A stretch of 64,000 bases of DNA from Antilocapra americana (GCA_007570785.1 ML662465.1:4041902-4105901), one strand, 5' to 3'. Positions 12,313-24,462 are shown, counted from the first letter of the stretch. The notes: generated by a model not told the origin, from the sequence alone. A program made the numbers and translations.

Positions 12313-13423
12313 GAGGTGTGTTTTCCTTTGTGTTTATTGCAGTAAGAGTTCTCGAGCTTGGGTCAGTGATTTGATATTGTTCATTAAATTGGACACTTTT
12401 CAGCCATTGTTTGTTCAACTATTTCTTCTGTCTTCTGTTCCTTCTTTTTTCCCTTGAGCACTGTATAGTTACATATGTGGGAGGCTGATATTGTTCCACA
12501 GGTTTTAGATACTTTATATCTTAGCTTGGATAATTAGTTTCATTTTCCAATCTCTTCTAAAATCCCTCATCTATGCATGCCTTTTCCGTTGGCTGCTTTA
12601 ATATATTTATCATAGTTCTAAAGTCCCTGCAAAGTAATTCCAACATTTTGGCTATCTCTGGATCTGGTTCTGTTGACTCTATCCCATCTTCATAATGCGG
12701 GTCTTCTGTTTCTTTCCTGTGGTTAAGTCTTGATTGAATTCCAGATGTGTGTAGAAACTGAGAGCATGTACCTCTTCTGTCAGGCCATTTCTGTGAGTAT
12801 CAAATCAGTCTAGTCTGTTGTGTGACTCCAGGCACAGGCTCCAACTTCTTTGAAGGCAGGATGAAAGTTTTTCCTCTGTCAGGGCTCTTTTAGCTCAATT
12901 TTCTTGCTTATCCTGTTCAGTAGGACTTGTGTGCCTGCATCAAGGGAGCTTTTCTCAGCTCTCCTGTCAGTCCTTATGGTTGAGGACCACTGCTGTAACT
13001 CATGTTGTGGCTCAAAGCCCTGCAGGTTTCTCTGCCCTCCCCTGCCCTTAAGCAGGCTCCGCATTCTTGTGCCTTGGGCAGGCTGGGGTGGGAGGTGCCA
13101 GCTCTCCCACCCCTTCCCTAAGTGGTAGACTGCCTCCATCTCTTGGTCTGTGTGAGGCCCGGAGTCCTGGAAGGTTGCTCTCATTCTGCTTTCCCTCAGG
13201 GCACAACAGGTCTGTGCATCTGAGCTAAAGGGGGTTCTCCCCAACCTGTATCACCATATGTCTGTTCCTCTCATGCTCTCTCTTACCTCTCTTCTCACTG
13301 CCTCACTGTCTGTCCCCTTGGTCTCTGTCCAACACCCAGGCTTGGACAAAACTCCAATTCACCATCACTAGCTTCAGAAAACCTTTCTGGTGTCTTTGGT
13401 CTGCATTAGATGCCCTCTCTTTG
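12313..13423. other. Unique intronic sequence, no gene seen
   Basis: No repeat or exon could be recognised with confidence. The antisense 121-codon frame at 12879-13244 has no known motif. Confidence 0.5.
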
Positions 13424-13560
13424 CTCTGTAACCATTGGCAAGTTAATCAACTTCTCTGTGCCTAGGTTTCTCATCCATAAGATGTAGGTAATAGCAGTAT
13501 TGATCTCATCATTGTCTTGAGGATCAAATGAGTTACTATATGTAAAGCACCTGGAATACA
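13424..13560 (+). repeat. MIR SINE relic
   Basis: Forward MIR: ttctctgtgcctaggtttct, atccataagatgtaggtaat and gaggatcaaatgagttacta. Confidence 0.8.
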
Positions 13561-13562
13561 GA

Positions 13563-13980
13563 CATTAAGAACAGGATCTCTGGAATAAAGTTGCCCAGAT
13601 TCAGAGCTTAGCTGTGAAAACCTTGAGCAAGTAACTTCTCTGTTCCTCAGTTTCCTCATCTGTAACATGAAGATGATATAAATACTACTCATCCCACGAA
13701 GTTATTATTGTGCCTTAATTAATTCTTCTTTTTTAAAAAATATTTTATTTGTTTATTTGACTGTGCCAAATCTTTGTTGCAGCATGTAAACTCTTAGTGG
13801 CAGCATGTGGGATCTTAGTTTCCCAACTAGGGATCAAACTTGGGTCCCCTGCATTGGGAGCTTGGAGTCTTAGCCACTGGACCACTGGGGAAATCCCAGG
13901 AATTAATTCTTAGAAGCACCTGGAACAGTGCTAAGCACACGGTATTAGTTCAGTAAATGTCAACTATGGTGATAATAACA
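13563..13980 (+). repeat. Second MIR, split by a younger SINE
   Basis: The left part is at 13563-13727 (acttctctgttcctcagttt, catctgtaacatgaagatga). The right part resumes at 13899 (aagcacctggaacagtgcta, ttcagtaaatgtcaactatg). The halves fit one MIR interrupted by the SINE at 13728-13898. Confidence 0.8.
13728..13898 (-). mobile_element. CHR-type SINE inserted in a MIR
   Basis: Reverse copy with cagcatgtgggatcttagtt, tgggtcccctgcattgggag and ggaccactggggaaatcc. The sequence aattaattctt occurs on both sides (about 13717-13727 and 13901-13911). Confidence 0.88.
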
Positions 13981-15050
13981 GACAACTACCCCTCTTGGAG
14001 GGTCCTGGGCTCCCCATTGGAGCACTGACTGCTCAGGAGCTAATCATGTATTTTCCTTGATAGTCCTCCAGCTTGTCAGGGCAGGGGCTATATCTCTTAC
14101 TCGTGATGATCCATGGAAGGAAACCCAGCAAATATTTGTTCAGTGACTAACCACTTGGGAAGGTTAGGGGCAAAATATGCACAACAGCAACTCAGTGTTG
14201 GGCTGCAGGCTCCACTCAGTCAACATTTCATTTGAATAAAAGCCTCTTTTGAAAATATCCATTTTCTATTTCGAGTCATCCACAGCATCCGTTCATCCAT
14301 CAAGCTGTGGTGTTGGAACACTCTTGCCTTTTTGACCTTTAGAAAAAGGCAAGTGAAGACTGATGGTGTTCTCCACCCAGAATCTATCCGTCATCCCTCA
14401 AAAGCAGCCTCACCCCATTTTTCCAGGTGAATGTTTTTTCCCCTTTGATCTTGTGCACCACACTAATCACGGAACTTTCTGTGCTACATCTGTGATGTGT
14501 ATTCCTTGTAGAAACCTGGAGCGTCCACACTTACCCAGATTCTCAGTATTACCTGCTTTTAAAAAAATATTGATTGTTGTTTCTAGAGATGCAATCCTCA
14601 ATTTGCAAAGCACGGTTTCAAAATATCCTCTCATTTGCTACTTTATTGTGGCTTTGAAAAAATTGTGTAAGATCGTTGATGCAAATATAAATAACGTGAG
14701 ATACAGGAAGGTAAAGAATGTATTTTTAGATCACATGTGGTGAAGCTAGGGGACCCACATCTAGCATGAAAATTAATTCAGAGAGACTCAACTTTGGTTA
14801 ACGACCTTGAAATTGCTCTCTTTCTGAGGGTCCAAAGAGTTTTGTTTCATTCTGTAATTTATTTAACAGACGTTTGCCTCAGAGTCCACATCCATGAAAC
14901 AGAGATAATAAAAATTACCCCGTAAGAGTACGTGTAATATAAGAAACTGAAATAATATATGTGAAAGTGCTTTCATTTTTTTTTTAAAGAAGGAATAGAT
15001 GCAAAGTCTTAATTTAATATTGGAAATATGGTGGTTTAAACAGGCTATAA
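13981..15050. other. Intronic sequence with a MIR-like trace
   Basis: Mostly unassigned. Positions about 14876-14975 (atgaaacagagataataaaa, gtgaaagtgctttc) look like a MIR in forward orientation. The 126-codon frame at 14363-14743 has no known motif. Confidence 0.5.
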
Positions 15051-15063
15051 TTCATGAATTTTA

Positions 15064-15403
15064 TTTTATTTATTTTTGGGGGAGGTTTGCACTGGGTCTT
15101 TGTGCTGTGCAGGCTTTTGTCTAGTTATGGAGAGCAGGGGCTGCTCTCTCTGCGGTGCACAGGCTGCTCACTGTGGTGACCTCTCTTGTGATGGAGCACA
15201 GTCAAGAGGCACATGGGCTTCAGGAGCTGCAGCATGCAGGTTCAATAGTTGTGGCTTGTGGGCTGTAGAGCATCTGGGCTCCAGTAGTTGTGGCGCATGG
15301 GCTTAGTTGCTCCATGGCATGTGGAATCTTCCTGGACCAGGGACTGAACCTGTGTCCCTGATTGGCAGGTGGACTCTTATCCACTATACCACTAGGGAAG
15401 TCC
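15064..15403 (-). mobile_element. CHR-2 SINE, full length, with target-site duplication
   Basis: Reverse copy starting ttatttatttttgggggagg and ending accactagggaagtcc. Flanks ttcatgaatttta (15051-15063) and tgcatgaatttta (15406-15418) match at 12 of 13 positions. Confidence 0.92.
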
Positions 15404-15689
15404 AATGCATGAATTTTAGTGTCTGTGTGTGATTTATTTCTTGAGCAGAGAGCGCTCCATACTTTATACTTTTCTCTGGAACTTTTAAAACGTGTTTTTG
15501 AATCCATTAGTTTATAATTTATGAATTCTGCCCTATTATTTCTGTTAAAATAGCGGCGTGTCATTGGCTGGCATGAGACTGTGAGGGGCGGGTCTCTCTT
15601 CTTATCCTGTCCCCTGGGTGATGCCTGGGGTCCTCCAGGTGTTCTTCCTACCTGCATCCTGCTGTCAGAGTTGTCATTCTAAGATTCAG

Positions 15690-16078
15690 ACCTGGGCTTC
15701 GCCTTGCCACTCCTTTGCTGAGACACCATCAGTGGCTCCGCTTTGCCCTCTGCTTCCTTAGCAGGCAGAGCCTCTGTTTCAGCCGGGTCCCCTCCCCCAG
15801 TGCTCTGAGCCCCAGTGCAGCGCCCTCTCCAGACGCTGTTCGGATGTTCCGGCTTATCTGAGATCTTCTTTGATGGCCTCCCTGTAAAACCTCTCCTGGC
15901 CGCGCAGTCCATTGCCCTTCTCTCTGTGCTCCTGCAGCTCCACGCGAACCTGTTCACTTTTCTGTCTTCCCCATCAGCTCCCCCAGGGTGGAGACTGTGG
16001 TTCATCTCTCTCTTTTCTTCCCTTCCCAGTTCTTGACATTTAGAGAGAACTCCATGAATACAGGCTGAATGAATGAAG
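15690..16078 (+). repeat. Probable LINE-2 3' relic
   Basis: A C/T-rich stretch ending tccatgaatacaggctgaat then gaatgaa, the usual look of an L2 3' end. Spurious open frames run across it on both strands. No exon is recognised in the surrounding 15420-16730. Confidence 0.5.
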
Positions 16079-16730
16079 ATCAGAAAAACCTTGTAGCAGG
16101 TTCTTCCTCAGGGGCTTTCTGTCCGGAGAGTTCCTCGGCCCCTCTGGGAACACGCACTTGAGAGCCAGCGACGCTGGCATTTTTACAGCCTCCTTCGCGT
16201 CCCCATGAGGCTCAGCCGCTTAAGATGTTGATCCTTTGATGAAGGGTTTTGCTAACTCACCACATACTTGATCTCTAAGTTTCTGTGTATTGTGTGCCCG
16301 CGCTTCTCTTTGGTGGCCTGCAGCCCACACAGCATTATCACAACCAAGCCTTTGTTGCAGCTGACCAGCCTGCCCTGCTCCCGCTTGTGTAAGTGTGACA
16401 TAGCTTTTTGTCTTTGTGTGGTCTGGGCTCAGCCGTGACTTCTCCCAGGAGGAGCTCACAACAGCTTGATGACTACGGAAAGCTTTATCTTAGATGGACT
16501 GTCTTGGTTTTATCTGCAGGTGGTTGCTTGCTGCGATTCTCAGAACGGCTAACACTCCATGAGCCGTCACTGAGTGCCAGAGACCAGGTTTATGAGAGAT
16601 AAGTCAAATGAGATAAATGGCGTTTCTAAATAACCACTAAAGTGATGGTATTATGGTTATTCCTCTTTGAAGCTTTTAGGATTATTCCCATTTTACGGTG
16701 GAGGAAGTAGAGCCTCCTGTCTGCAGCCTG

Positions 16731-16913
16731 TGTGTGTTAATTGCTCAGTCGTGTCCGACTCTTTGTGATCCCATGGACTATAGCCCTCCAGCCTCCTCTG
16801 TCCATGGAAGGCAAGAATACTGGAGTGGGTGGCCATTCCCTCCTCCAGGGATCAAACCTGGGTCTCCTGCATTGCAGGCAGATTCTTCACCTTCTGAGCC
16901 ACCAGGGAAGCCC
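16731..16913 (-). mobile_element. Bov-tA SINE
   Basis: Reverse copy: gctcagtcgtgtccgactct through tctgagccaccagggaagcc, with a short internal deletion. Confidence 0.93.
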
Positions 16914-17275
16914 TGCGGCTTAGCCGGCCACAACACTGGGATTCAAAGTCAGATCTGTCTGACTCCAGAGCCCTGACTCTCAGCTCTCGGCATGCTGTGT
17001 CTCTTTGTCCTTGAAACTTAAAATGAAACTTAGAATCTGCCATCCATTGGTTTCTTATCCCTCAGCAAACTCTGCCTGAGAAGGAAGAGCGCCAGCCTGG
17101 TTGTGAGTCATTCCCATCAGACCACATCCTGAATGGTCTTGACCTCGAAGGAGGGTGTCTCTGGCCTGTTATCCAGGAACACTGAGGGCTCTCCCCTCTG
17201 TCTACATTTACTGATTGTCCCTCTCTCCACCGTGTCCTGGTACTCCCTCTGCCACCGCCTCCGACTGTCTAACGC

Positions 17276-17400
17276 AGGGGTTCTCAGCCCTGGCTACACT
17301 TTGGGGTGGGCTGGAAGCTTTTAAAAGAAAAAGCCAGACCCCCACCCTTCAAAGTCCTGATTCAACCTTCCCGGTTTGGGGGGATCCAGGTATTAATCTT
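17276..17400 (+). repeat. MER5-type hAT relic
   Basis: Begins ggggttctcagccctggcta and continues ctggaagcttttaaaag and ttcaaagtcctgattcaac, as in MER5A-like non-autonomous hAT elements. Confidence 0.7.
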
Positions 17401-17404
17401 TTTT

Positions 17405-17960
17405 TTCTTTAACAGCTTCATTGAGATATACTCTTTTTTTTTTTTTTTTTGGCTTCTCTGTGTCTTTGTTGCTGTGAAAAGGCTTTTTCTAGTTGCAGTG
17501 CTCAGGGTTCATTGTGGCGACTTCTGTTGTTGAGGAACATGGGTTCTAGGGCTTCAGTCGTAGCATTTGCCCTGAGGCATGTAGGATCTTGATCTTCCTG
17601 GACCGGGGATTGAACCCATGTCCCCTGCATTGATTGGCAAGTGAATTCTTAACCAGTGGACCACCAGGGAAATCTGAGATACACTTTGTATGTCATAAAA
17701 GTCACCCATCACCCATCTTAAGTATCCAGTTTGATGATTTTTAGCATATCTTCAAAGTTGGGTAACCATCACCACCATCTGATTTTAGAACAGTGGCATC
17801 ATCCAGGAAGATTCCCTCGTTCCCCTCTCTGGCTAATCCACATTTCCGCCCTTACCTTCAGGTGGCCACTAGGCGTCTTTCTGCCTCTCTAGATTTGCTT
17901 TTTCTGGTCGTTTTATATAGACAGAATTGCTTGCATTGTTTCAAAAGCCCCCTGCGTTAT
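17405..17960 (-). mobile_element. Old L1 (L1M-type) fragment split by a SINE
   Basis: Left part 17405-17430 (aacagcttcattgagatata). Right part from 17675 (gtcataaaagtcacccatca, ggtaaccatcaccaccatct, agatttgctttttctggtcg). It is an antisense L1 3' region, with the SINE below inserted in it. Confidence 0.82.
17432..17674 (-). mobile_element. CHR-2 SINE nested in L1
   Basis: A T-run of about 19 (tail complement), then tctttgttgctgtgaaaagg and head complement ggaccaccagggaaatc. Target-site duplication tgagatatac (17422-17431) / tgagatacac (17675-17684). Confidence 0.9.
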
Positions 17961-20084
17961 TCTGAAAGAATTGTAATGTGTAGCCATGGTTGAGAAGCAC
18001 AGTTATCTCCTGGTTTTTCTTTTTTTACTGCTGTTCCCTGGGTTCAGCCAACGCCCACCCACGAGGGCTGTTGTTTAGATAAGCTGTAAGCGAAGTAGGT
18101 CCATCTAAGCTGGGCTTGAGAACGTAATGATCATTTATAACCTGCTTTCTATGCAGCATGCTTTCCAAAGTCCAAATGTGCTGACTTAGGAAGGAGCCTT
18201 CGGAAGGGAGCCCTCACAACCTGGCCTGAGTCAGAGCCGCGCCCTTGACTTTGTGTGGCTTTGCCTTTGGCACTTTCGGTTTGGATTTTTTGAGTGGCTT
18301 TGGAGTTGCTGCTGGCCTCTTGCCTTGCTTGGCAGTGAACAAGACCCCCCTCCCCCTTCCTGGTCCTCCTCCTCGCTTCCCACCAGAGGTCTCAGCTCCC
18401 ATACACTGTTTGCGTTGCAGTGCTTTGCAAAATATTTCTCACGTATTTTTTACCTGCCTGAGGAAGCTTTGAGAGGAAGTTTTGAGATGGCAGACTCAGC
18501 TGCCCCCAGGCACGAGCAGGTACTGTATGTAAGTGACGAGAGCAGGCCGGCGGGGGAGGCACTTGGACGCCCGACCACTGAAAGGAGTCGGACAGTGTAC
18601 TGGTGGCCGTGACCTTTCTCTCTCACTTTGCCATAAGCAGAAGTCCTCAGTGGAGCTTTTAGGCTTATCTCATGGTTACAGCAGGGATGGCAAGTAGATT
18701 CCATTCCAGGTGCCAGAGCGGGGGAAAACCCAACTGGCCAAACAAAAAGCTGTGGGACAAACTAATGTATGTAGGAAAAGGATAAAACGCAACTCAGTTT
18801 ATTTTAAAATGTAATGATTCACCTCAGTCATTGGTTCAAATTCAAATAATATTACAGAGGTTCAGTTAAGATTTATAGGGTTTGTTATTGTTATTTAAAG
18901 TAAAATATGTATATATATTACTTAGAGCAGCTGTAAATATGTGGGTAAAATCCCACCATTAGGGGAAATAAATCAAAGTAGAGACCTATGAGATGTTTGT
19001 CTCCCATACTATTACCGAAACAGTTTCTCCTTCATCATTTTCCCTCTGATATTGTTAAACTTTTTGTTTTGTATTGGGGTATAGCCAATTAGTACCCAGT
19101 TTCTTTTCAGCATTGTGTATGGAGATTTTTTTTCCCCCATACTATCCCTTTATAGTTCTGTAAACGCTCCTTTAAGGCTTTTAAAATTACTTTGTGGAAT
19201 GTGTTGCAAATTGATTCATTTATAAAGTGTCAGAGGGGCCTTTATTTTTAAAATCCAATTAAGTAGATTTGCAATTCCTTCCCAGGAACTTAAGAAGACA
19301 GCTAATCTAATAAGATAAAACAGGAAAAACTCACTCAGCAGTCCCCTGGCTCACTGTGAAATCAGATGAGTGAGCCCAAACTCCGAGCCCAGGCTCAAGG
19401 GGATTTTGTAAACACTTGTAACCGGAGATGATAGCGTTGCACAAAATCTGGTTCCCAGCAGAATGAAATAGACCACTTAGCCGTGGGTCTGGCTGCTGTA
19501 ATTCATCTGAGAGTATAAATTCTGGTGCATGCAGTGACCATGCGGTGCTGTTGCCCCACAGATGATATTTAGAATCCTCAAAAGGTTGATCAGAGTTCAT
19601 CTTGTTCATCAAAGATGCACTTAGGTATTTGCAGATAATCAGAATTTAAAATCAGGTTATTAAAAATTCTCTCCATGTCCCATTTCTTTTTTTTTTCCTC
19701 CCCACTTTAATTGGCATATCAAAGCGAAAGTGTAAGTGAAAAACCTCCAGAACTCTGATCTCTTGTGAATTTCTAAACCAAAAAAACGGCAGCACTGTGA
19801 CTGATCTTGGAGGCAGTGGAAGCCCTCGATGTTAGATGATAGTTCTGGCTCCTGTACCACTGGTTTGCATCCTTGGGTAGAGAGGGTACTGGGTGGGTAG
19901 AAAGATGAGCCCCCAGAGTGGCTGAAGGGACTGAAGAGGAGTAATCTAGTGGTGTCCTGTAAAGCCAGTGTCTCAAATGCAAGTTGGGAAAGTGCAGAAA
20001 TCCCCCTTCAAAGTCAGAAGAATTTGGAAGAGATTAAAAAGGATTGGAGTTTCATGGGAAACCGTATTTCACTTGTACATGGAT
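17961..20084. other. Unassigned intronic sequence
   Basis: No exon is recognised. A weak antisense L1 3'-like trace lies at about 19060-19145. A lysine-rich antisense frame at 18214-18402 has no recognised homologue. Confidence 0.5.
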
Positions 20085-20313
20085 CAGGAGTCAGCAAACT
20101 GTGGCCTGTGGACCAAATCCAGCTGCAGTAGGCTCATGATGGTTTTTGCATTTTTAAATGGTTGAAAAAAAATCAAAAAAATCATTCATTTTTATGTTGT
20201 CCCTGGCTGCTTTTGTGTTGCATGGCAGTGCTGAGTAATTGGAGCAGAGACGATGTGGCCTGCAAGCCTAAAATGTTTATTATCTAGTCTTTCCAGAAAA
20301 AGTGCGATGCCTG
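20085..20313 (+). repeat. hAT-like DNA transposon relic (family B), copy 1
   Basis: Starts caggagtcagcaaactgtgg, includes ggctgcttttgtgttgcatg and ggcctgcaagcctaaaatgt, and ends near ttccagaaaaagtg. It is the mirror image of the element at 20720-20989. The family name is not assigned. Confidence 0.7.
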
Positions 20314-20719
20314 GCCAGACAATTGTATTTATTTATTTCTCATCCTGCAATCTGTTTACAAGCAAGAATCGAGGAGAAAACCATTGTCATAATACATGTT
20401 TTTGGGAGGACATGGGTGGGTGGAAGTGGGTAGGTGGAGCGGAAGCTTGATTTCTGATTTTTCACAGCATGACCCGCCGTGGGCTGTGCCTCCACCTTTC
20501 TACAGAGCCAGCAACCCACATTCATTTTAGCAGCTGCTTCTCGAACAGGAGGCAGAGAAAATATACCTCCAGACCCGCCTCACATACCCGTCCACAGAGT
20601 GGTCTCAAAAGCCTGTGAGCCTGGTTTGCACCACACACTGTAGCCATCACTGCAGCAGCCCCCGGGTCAGCAGACTTCCTCTCCAAGACCAGCTGGTGTT
20701 CTGAGCTCTGCAGAGCGCA
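20314..20719. other. Spacer between inverted hAT-like relics
   Basis: About 400 bp of unassigned sequence between two opposite-orientation relics of one family. No exon is recognised. Confidence 0.5.
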
Positions 20720-20989
20720 CGGTCTCTGCTGCAGCAATTCAGTTCTGTCGCTGTAGTGAATGCAGCCACAGGTAACACATCAACAGATCAGCTAGGCCGT
20801 GCCCTAAGAAACCTTGACTTGTGCACACTGAAACCTGAATTTCATAATTTCGCATGTCATAAAATAGTTTATCGCTCTTTTGAGTTCTTTCAGCCACTGA
20901 AAAATAAAAACTCTCCTTAGCTTGCTGTCCATACAAAAATGGTCGATGAACTGGATTTGACCTACAGGCCATAGTCTGCTGACCCCTGG
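20720..20989 (-). repeat. hAT-like DNA transposon relic (family B), copy 2, inverted
   Basis: Reads as the complement of copy 1 and ends ggccatagtctgctgacccctg. It contains an extra internal segment (about 20800-20900) that copy 1 lacks. Confidence 0.7.
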
Positions 20990-21264
20990 CCATAGGGATG
21001 GTTTACGTTTTTTTTGTTTATTAGTAAAAGAAAGATGAATTTCCAAAGAGAATATCACATTTTAGTTGTAGTCACTGTGGATTTTACGGTGGAAGGCAAA
21101 TCTGTATTTATGTGTGGCTGTTTTTCTGCCTGAGTGCGACTGAGTTTTTTCCTTGCTATCTCTTTTGAAATCTAGAATATTCTTTTTTTGCCAATCTTTC
21201 TCTGTCATTGTGACAGTCACTTACTTTGTCATTCATTCATTCAGGGTATATTTACTAAGCGCCT

Positions 21265-21450
21265 AGGGTTCCCTGACGGCTTAGCGGTAAAGAATCCACC
21301 TGCAGTGTAGGAGGTGCAGGTTTGATCCCTGGGTCAGAAAGATCTCCTAGAGGAAGAAATGGCAACCCAATCCAGTATTCTTGCCTGGCACAGAGGAGCC
21401 TGGCAGACTTCAGTTCATTGGGTCACAACGATTCGTACACGATTAAGCGT
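21265..21450 (+). mobile_element. Bov-tA SINE
   Basis: Starts ggttccctgacggcttagcg and has cccaatccagtattcttgcc. It carries a deletion around the usual catggacag segment and ends at a CA microsatellite. Confidence 0.9.
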
Positions 21451-21451
21451 G

Positions 21452-21473
21452 CACACACACACACACACACACA
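21452..21473. repeat. (CA)n microsatellite at a SINE 3' end
   Basis: About eleven CA units directly after gcgtg at the SINE tail. Confidence 0.9.
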
Positions 21474-21667
21474 TTCAGGCGCTTATTATGTGGCAGGCAG
21501 GGGCTAAGCGAGGTGCTGGGGGAGGGTTGATGCTAAGATAGACCTGGTCCCTGCCCCCAGGGAGTGTTCTGTCGTGGTGGGATGAGGTCAGTAACGCTCA
21601 AAAAGTGCTTGGAAGATTACAGTGCGCACTGAAGGTGTGGGCCTGAGCATTTTTGTCCATAGCTGCC

Positions 21668-21709
21668 ATGGTACGTGCTTTTTTTTTTTTTTTTTATGGT
21701 ACGTGCTTT
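21668..21709 (-). mobile_element. Poly(T) insertion flanked by a 13-bp direct repeat
   Basis: The sequence atggtacgtgctt occurs at 21668-21680 and 21696-21708, with only T residues between. This looks like a retrotransposition event that left only a poly(A) tail on the reverse strand. Confidence 0.8.
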
Positions 21710-22659
21710 AAGCTGGTATCTGTGCCCCAGGGAGTAGAATGGCAGTTTGTGACATGACAGCAGCATCTGGCATTGAGTGTAGTGATGGCAGAAGCTCCTC
21801 CAGAAGTCAGTCCACGGTTAGAGGTGGAAACTGTCAAGGCCAATTGGACATCTTCCTTTGGCCCTTTTCCTCACTTGAGCTTTTCTGGAAAAGGTGACTA
21901 CGTTATGGCCCACACAGCGTGGCTGCTTTTCGACTTTGGGAATTAGAAGAGGGACATCTTATGCTTTATCAGAAAGTGATAAGTAAGTTAAAAATCATGC
22001 CCGATGGAAGCCTTGTCTGAATGACCAGTGAAATCGTGCAGCGACTTGCATAGGAAAAAACAACCCCCAGAGTAAAATGGTAAGTGGGAGGTACCTTCCT
22101 GCTCTGTATTGTTTTTCCAGTTACAGACAGGAAACATCAAGTGTGTTTTCAAGCACGGAATGCTGGACACAAGGAAGGCTCAGACAAAGCAGGGGAAAAA
22201 AAAACTTGATTTGCCAAGAGTTTAGGTCTGTGTAGCAAAATGCTTGATTGAAAACAATCTGATTTAGCAAGTATTGTTTTTATAATTGGATCACTTTGTC
22301 TTGATAAATTCAGTCTCAGTAAAACTAAGTTTCTTTGGCTTAGGTAAATAGCTTTTAAATGGGGACCTTGGCCGGTATGCTGAATGCTAATTGCCAATCT
22401 TTCCTTAGGGTAAAAATTCCACATCTGTGTAAAGATGAATGTTCCAAAGCACTTCAACATAGAAAGGGCTGAGTCTGGACCGGTCACAGTGAGGAGGGAG
22501 GTCAGGTCATTTGGACCACATGTAAGGGGAGGTGGAAACATTGATGGTTTCCTAAAGCTAAGACGGGGATAGCACTCCACTGGGGAGTCTCTGTGAGAGG
22601 GAGCCATCCTCGTTTGTATATTGCATTCTATAGTTGTGACTTAGAAGTAATCTTTCCTA
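21710..22659. other. Unassigned intronic sequence
   Basis: No repeat or exon recognised. An antisense 152-codon frame at 22149-22607 has no known motif and no splice or protein support. Confidence 0.5.
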
Positions 22660-24462
22660 GATAACCCATATTCATGGGTTGGAGGAATTAGTATTGTTAA
22701 CATTCTATACTACTCAAAGCAGTCCAAAGATTCAGTATAGTCCCATCAAAATTCCAAATGACATTTTTCACAGAAATAGAAAAAAACAATCCTGAAATTC
22801 ATATGGAACCTCAAAAGACCTTGAAGTAGCTAAAGTATTACTGAGTAGGAACAAAGCTAGAGGCATCACACGTCCTGATTTCAAACTATATTATGAAGCT
22901 ACAGTAAGCAAAGCACTATGACACTGGCATAAGGACTGACGCATAGACCCATAGACCAAAATAAAGAGCCCCAAAATAAACCCACACATACACAGTTAAC
23001 TAATCTTTGACAAGGGCACCAGGAATGCACAGTAGGGAAATGATAGTCTGTTTGAAGTACTGTTGGGAAATACACATATCCATATGCAAAAAAATTAAAG
23101 TGGACTCCTACCTTACACCACTCACAAAAGTTAACTTAAAATGGATTAAAGACTTCAATACAAGACCTGACACCATAAAGGCCCTAGAAGAAAATAAGGG
23201 GAAAGCTCCTCGACGTTGGTCTTGGCAATAATCCCATATATATAACACTCAAAACACTGCGACAAAAGTGAAAATAAACAAGTGGGACTCCATCAAACTA
23301 AAAAACTTCAGCACAGCTAAGGAAGCAATCTACTAAATGGAAAGGCAACTTTTGAAATGAGAGAAAATATTTGGAAACCGTCTATCTGATAAGGCGTTAG
23401 TATCATGTATATATCATATATGAGTTTGCCAGTTGCATTGATGCAATAGCAAACAACAACAACAACAAATGACCTGTTTAAAAAATGGTCTAAAGACCTA
23501 AATTCGTCCAATGAAGACATTTTTCCATATAGCCAAAATGAACCATAACTGACACCCTTCTACACTGTCGGTGGTGTAAATTGGTACAGACACTAAGGAA
23601 AACAGTGTGGAGGTTCCTCAAATAAAGAAGTACCATATGATCCAGGAATCCTATTTCTGGGTGTATATCCGAAGGAAGTGAAATCAGTATTTCTAAGAGA
23701 TATTTACATGTCCATGGCCATTGTAGCATAGTTACAATAACTAAGGTATAAAAACAAAGTGTCCATCAATGATGGATGAATAGATAAAGAAGTCGCATAC
23801 ACACAGGCACACAGGAACATTATTCAGCCATGAGAAAGAAGGAAATTGGGAAATCCTGCCATTCGCAACACATGGATGAATCAGCAGGACCTTATGCTAA
23901 CTGAAATAAACCAGAGAAAGACCAGTACTGTATGATCTCAATTATATGTGAAGTCTTAATAAAAGCAAAGTTGAACTCAAACAGTAGAGTGGTGGTTACC
24001 AGGGACTGGGGCATCAGGGAAAAAATGGTGGGGATACTAGTCAGAAGGTACAAGCCCACGGTTATAAGATGAATAAGTTCTGGGGCGCTCCCTCAGCTGG
24101 TAAAGAATCCGTCTGCAGTGTGGGAGACATGGGTTCGATCCCTGGGTTGAGAAGATCCCCTGGAGAAGGGAAAGGCTACCCACTCCAGTAACCTGGCCTG
24201 GAGAATGCCATGGACTGTATAGTCCCTGGGGTCGCAAAGAGCCACAGCATGGTGACTATAGTTAATAATACACACTTGACATCTGCTGAGAGCGGATCTC
24301 AAGCATTCTCACAGCTATAACAAAAAAGGTGATGGGATGTGTTCATTAACCTGATTGTGGTAATCACTTCACAGTGTGGGTGTTAATCAAATCATCACAT
24401 TGTATACTTTAAACATATGGAGTTTTGTCAATTATATTTCAGTAAAGCTAGGGGGGAAATAA
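22660..24462 (+). mobile_element. L1 LINE, about 1.6 kb of ORF2 end and 3' UTR, interrupted
   Basis: Forward-strand L1: tcccatcaaaattccaaatg, caagggcaccaggaatgcac, gtgggactccatcaaactaa, aggaacattattcagccatg, tggtggttaccagggactgg and tcattaacctgattgtggta. The reading frame is broken many times. A Bov-tA interrupts it at 24084-24241. It is the longest LINE in the window and is in sense with ARHGAP17. Confidence 0.92.
24084..24241 (+). mobile_element. Bov-tA SINE nested in L1
   Basis: Forward copy: cctcagctggtaaagaatcc, gggttcgatccctgggttga and gtccctggggtcgcaaagag. Confidence 0.92.

Noticed and set aside
18214..18402. Lysine-rich antisense frame resembling a small basic protein
   Set aside because: I could not match it to any family. 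It lacks an identifiable promoter or downstream signal and may be random. It would deserve a protein search.
22660..24462. Possible L1-encoded protein
   Set aside because: The ORF2-like region is interrupted by many stops, frameshifts and a SINE, so no intact product is possible.
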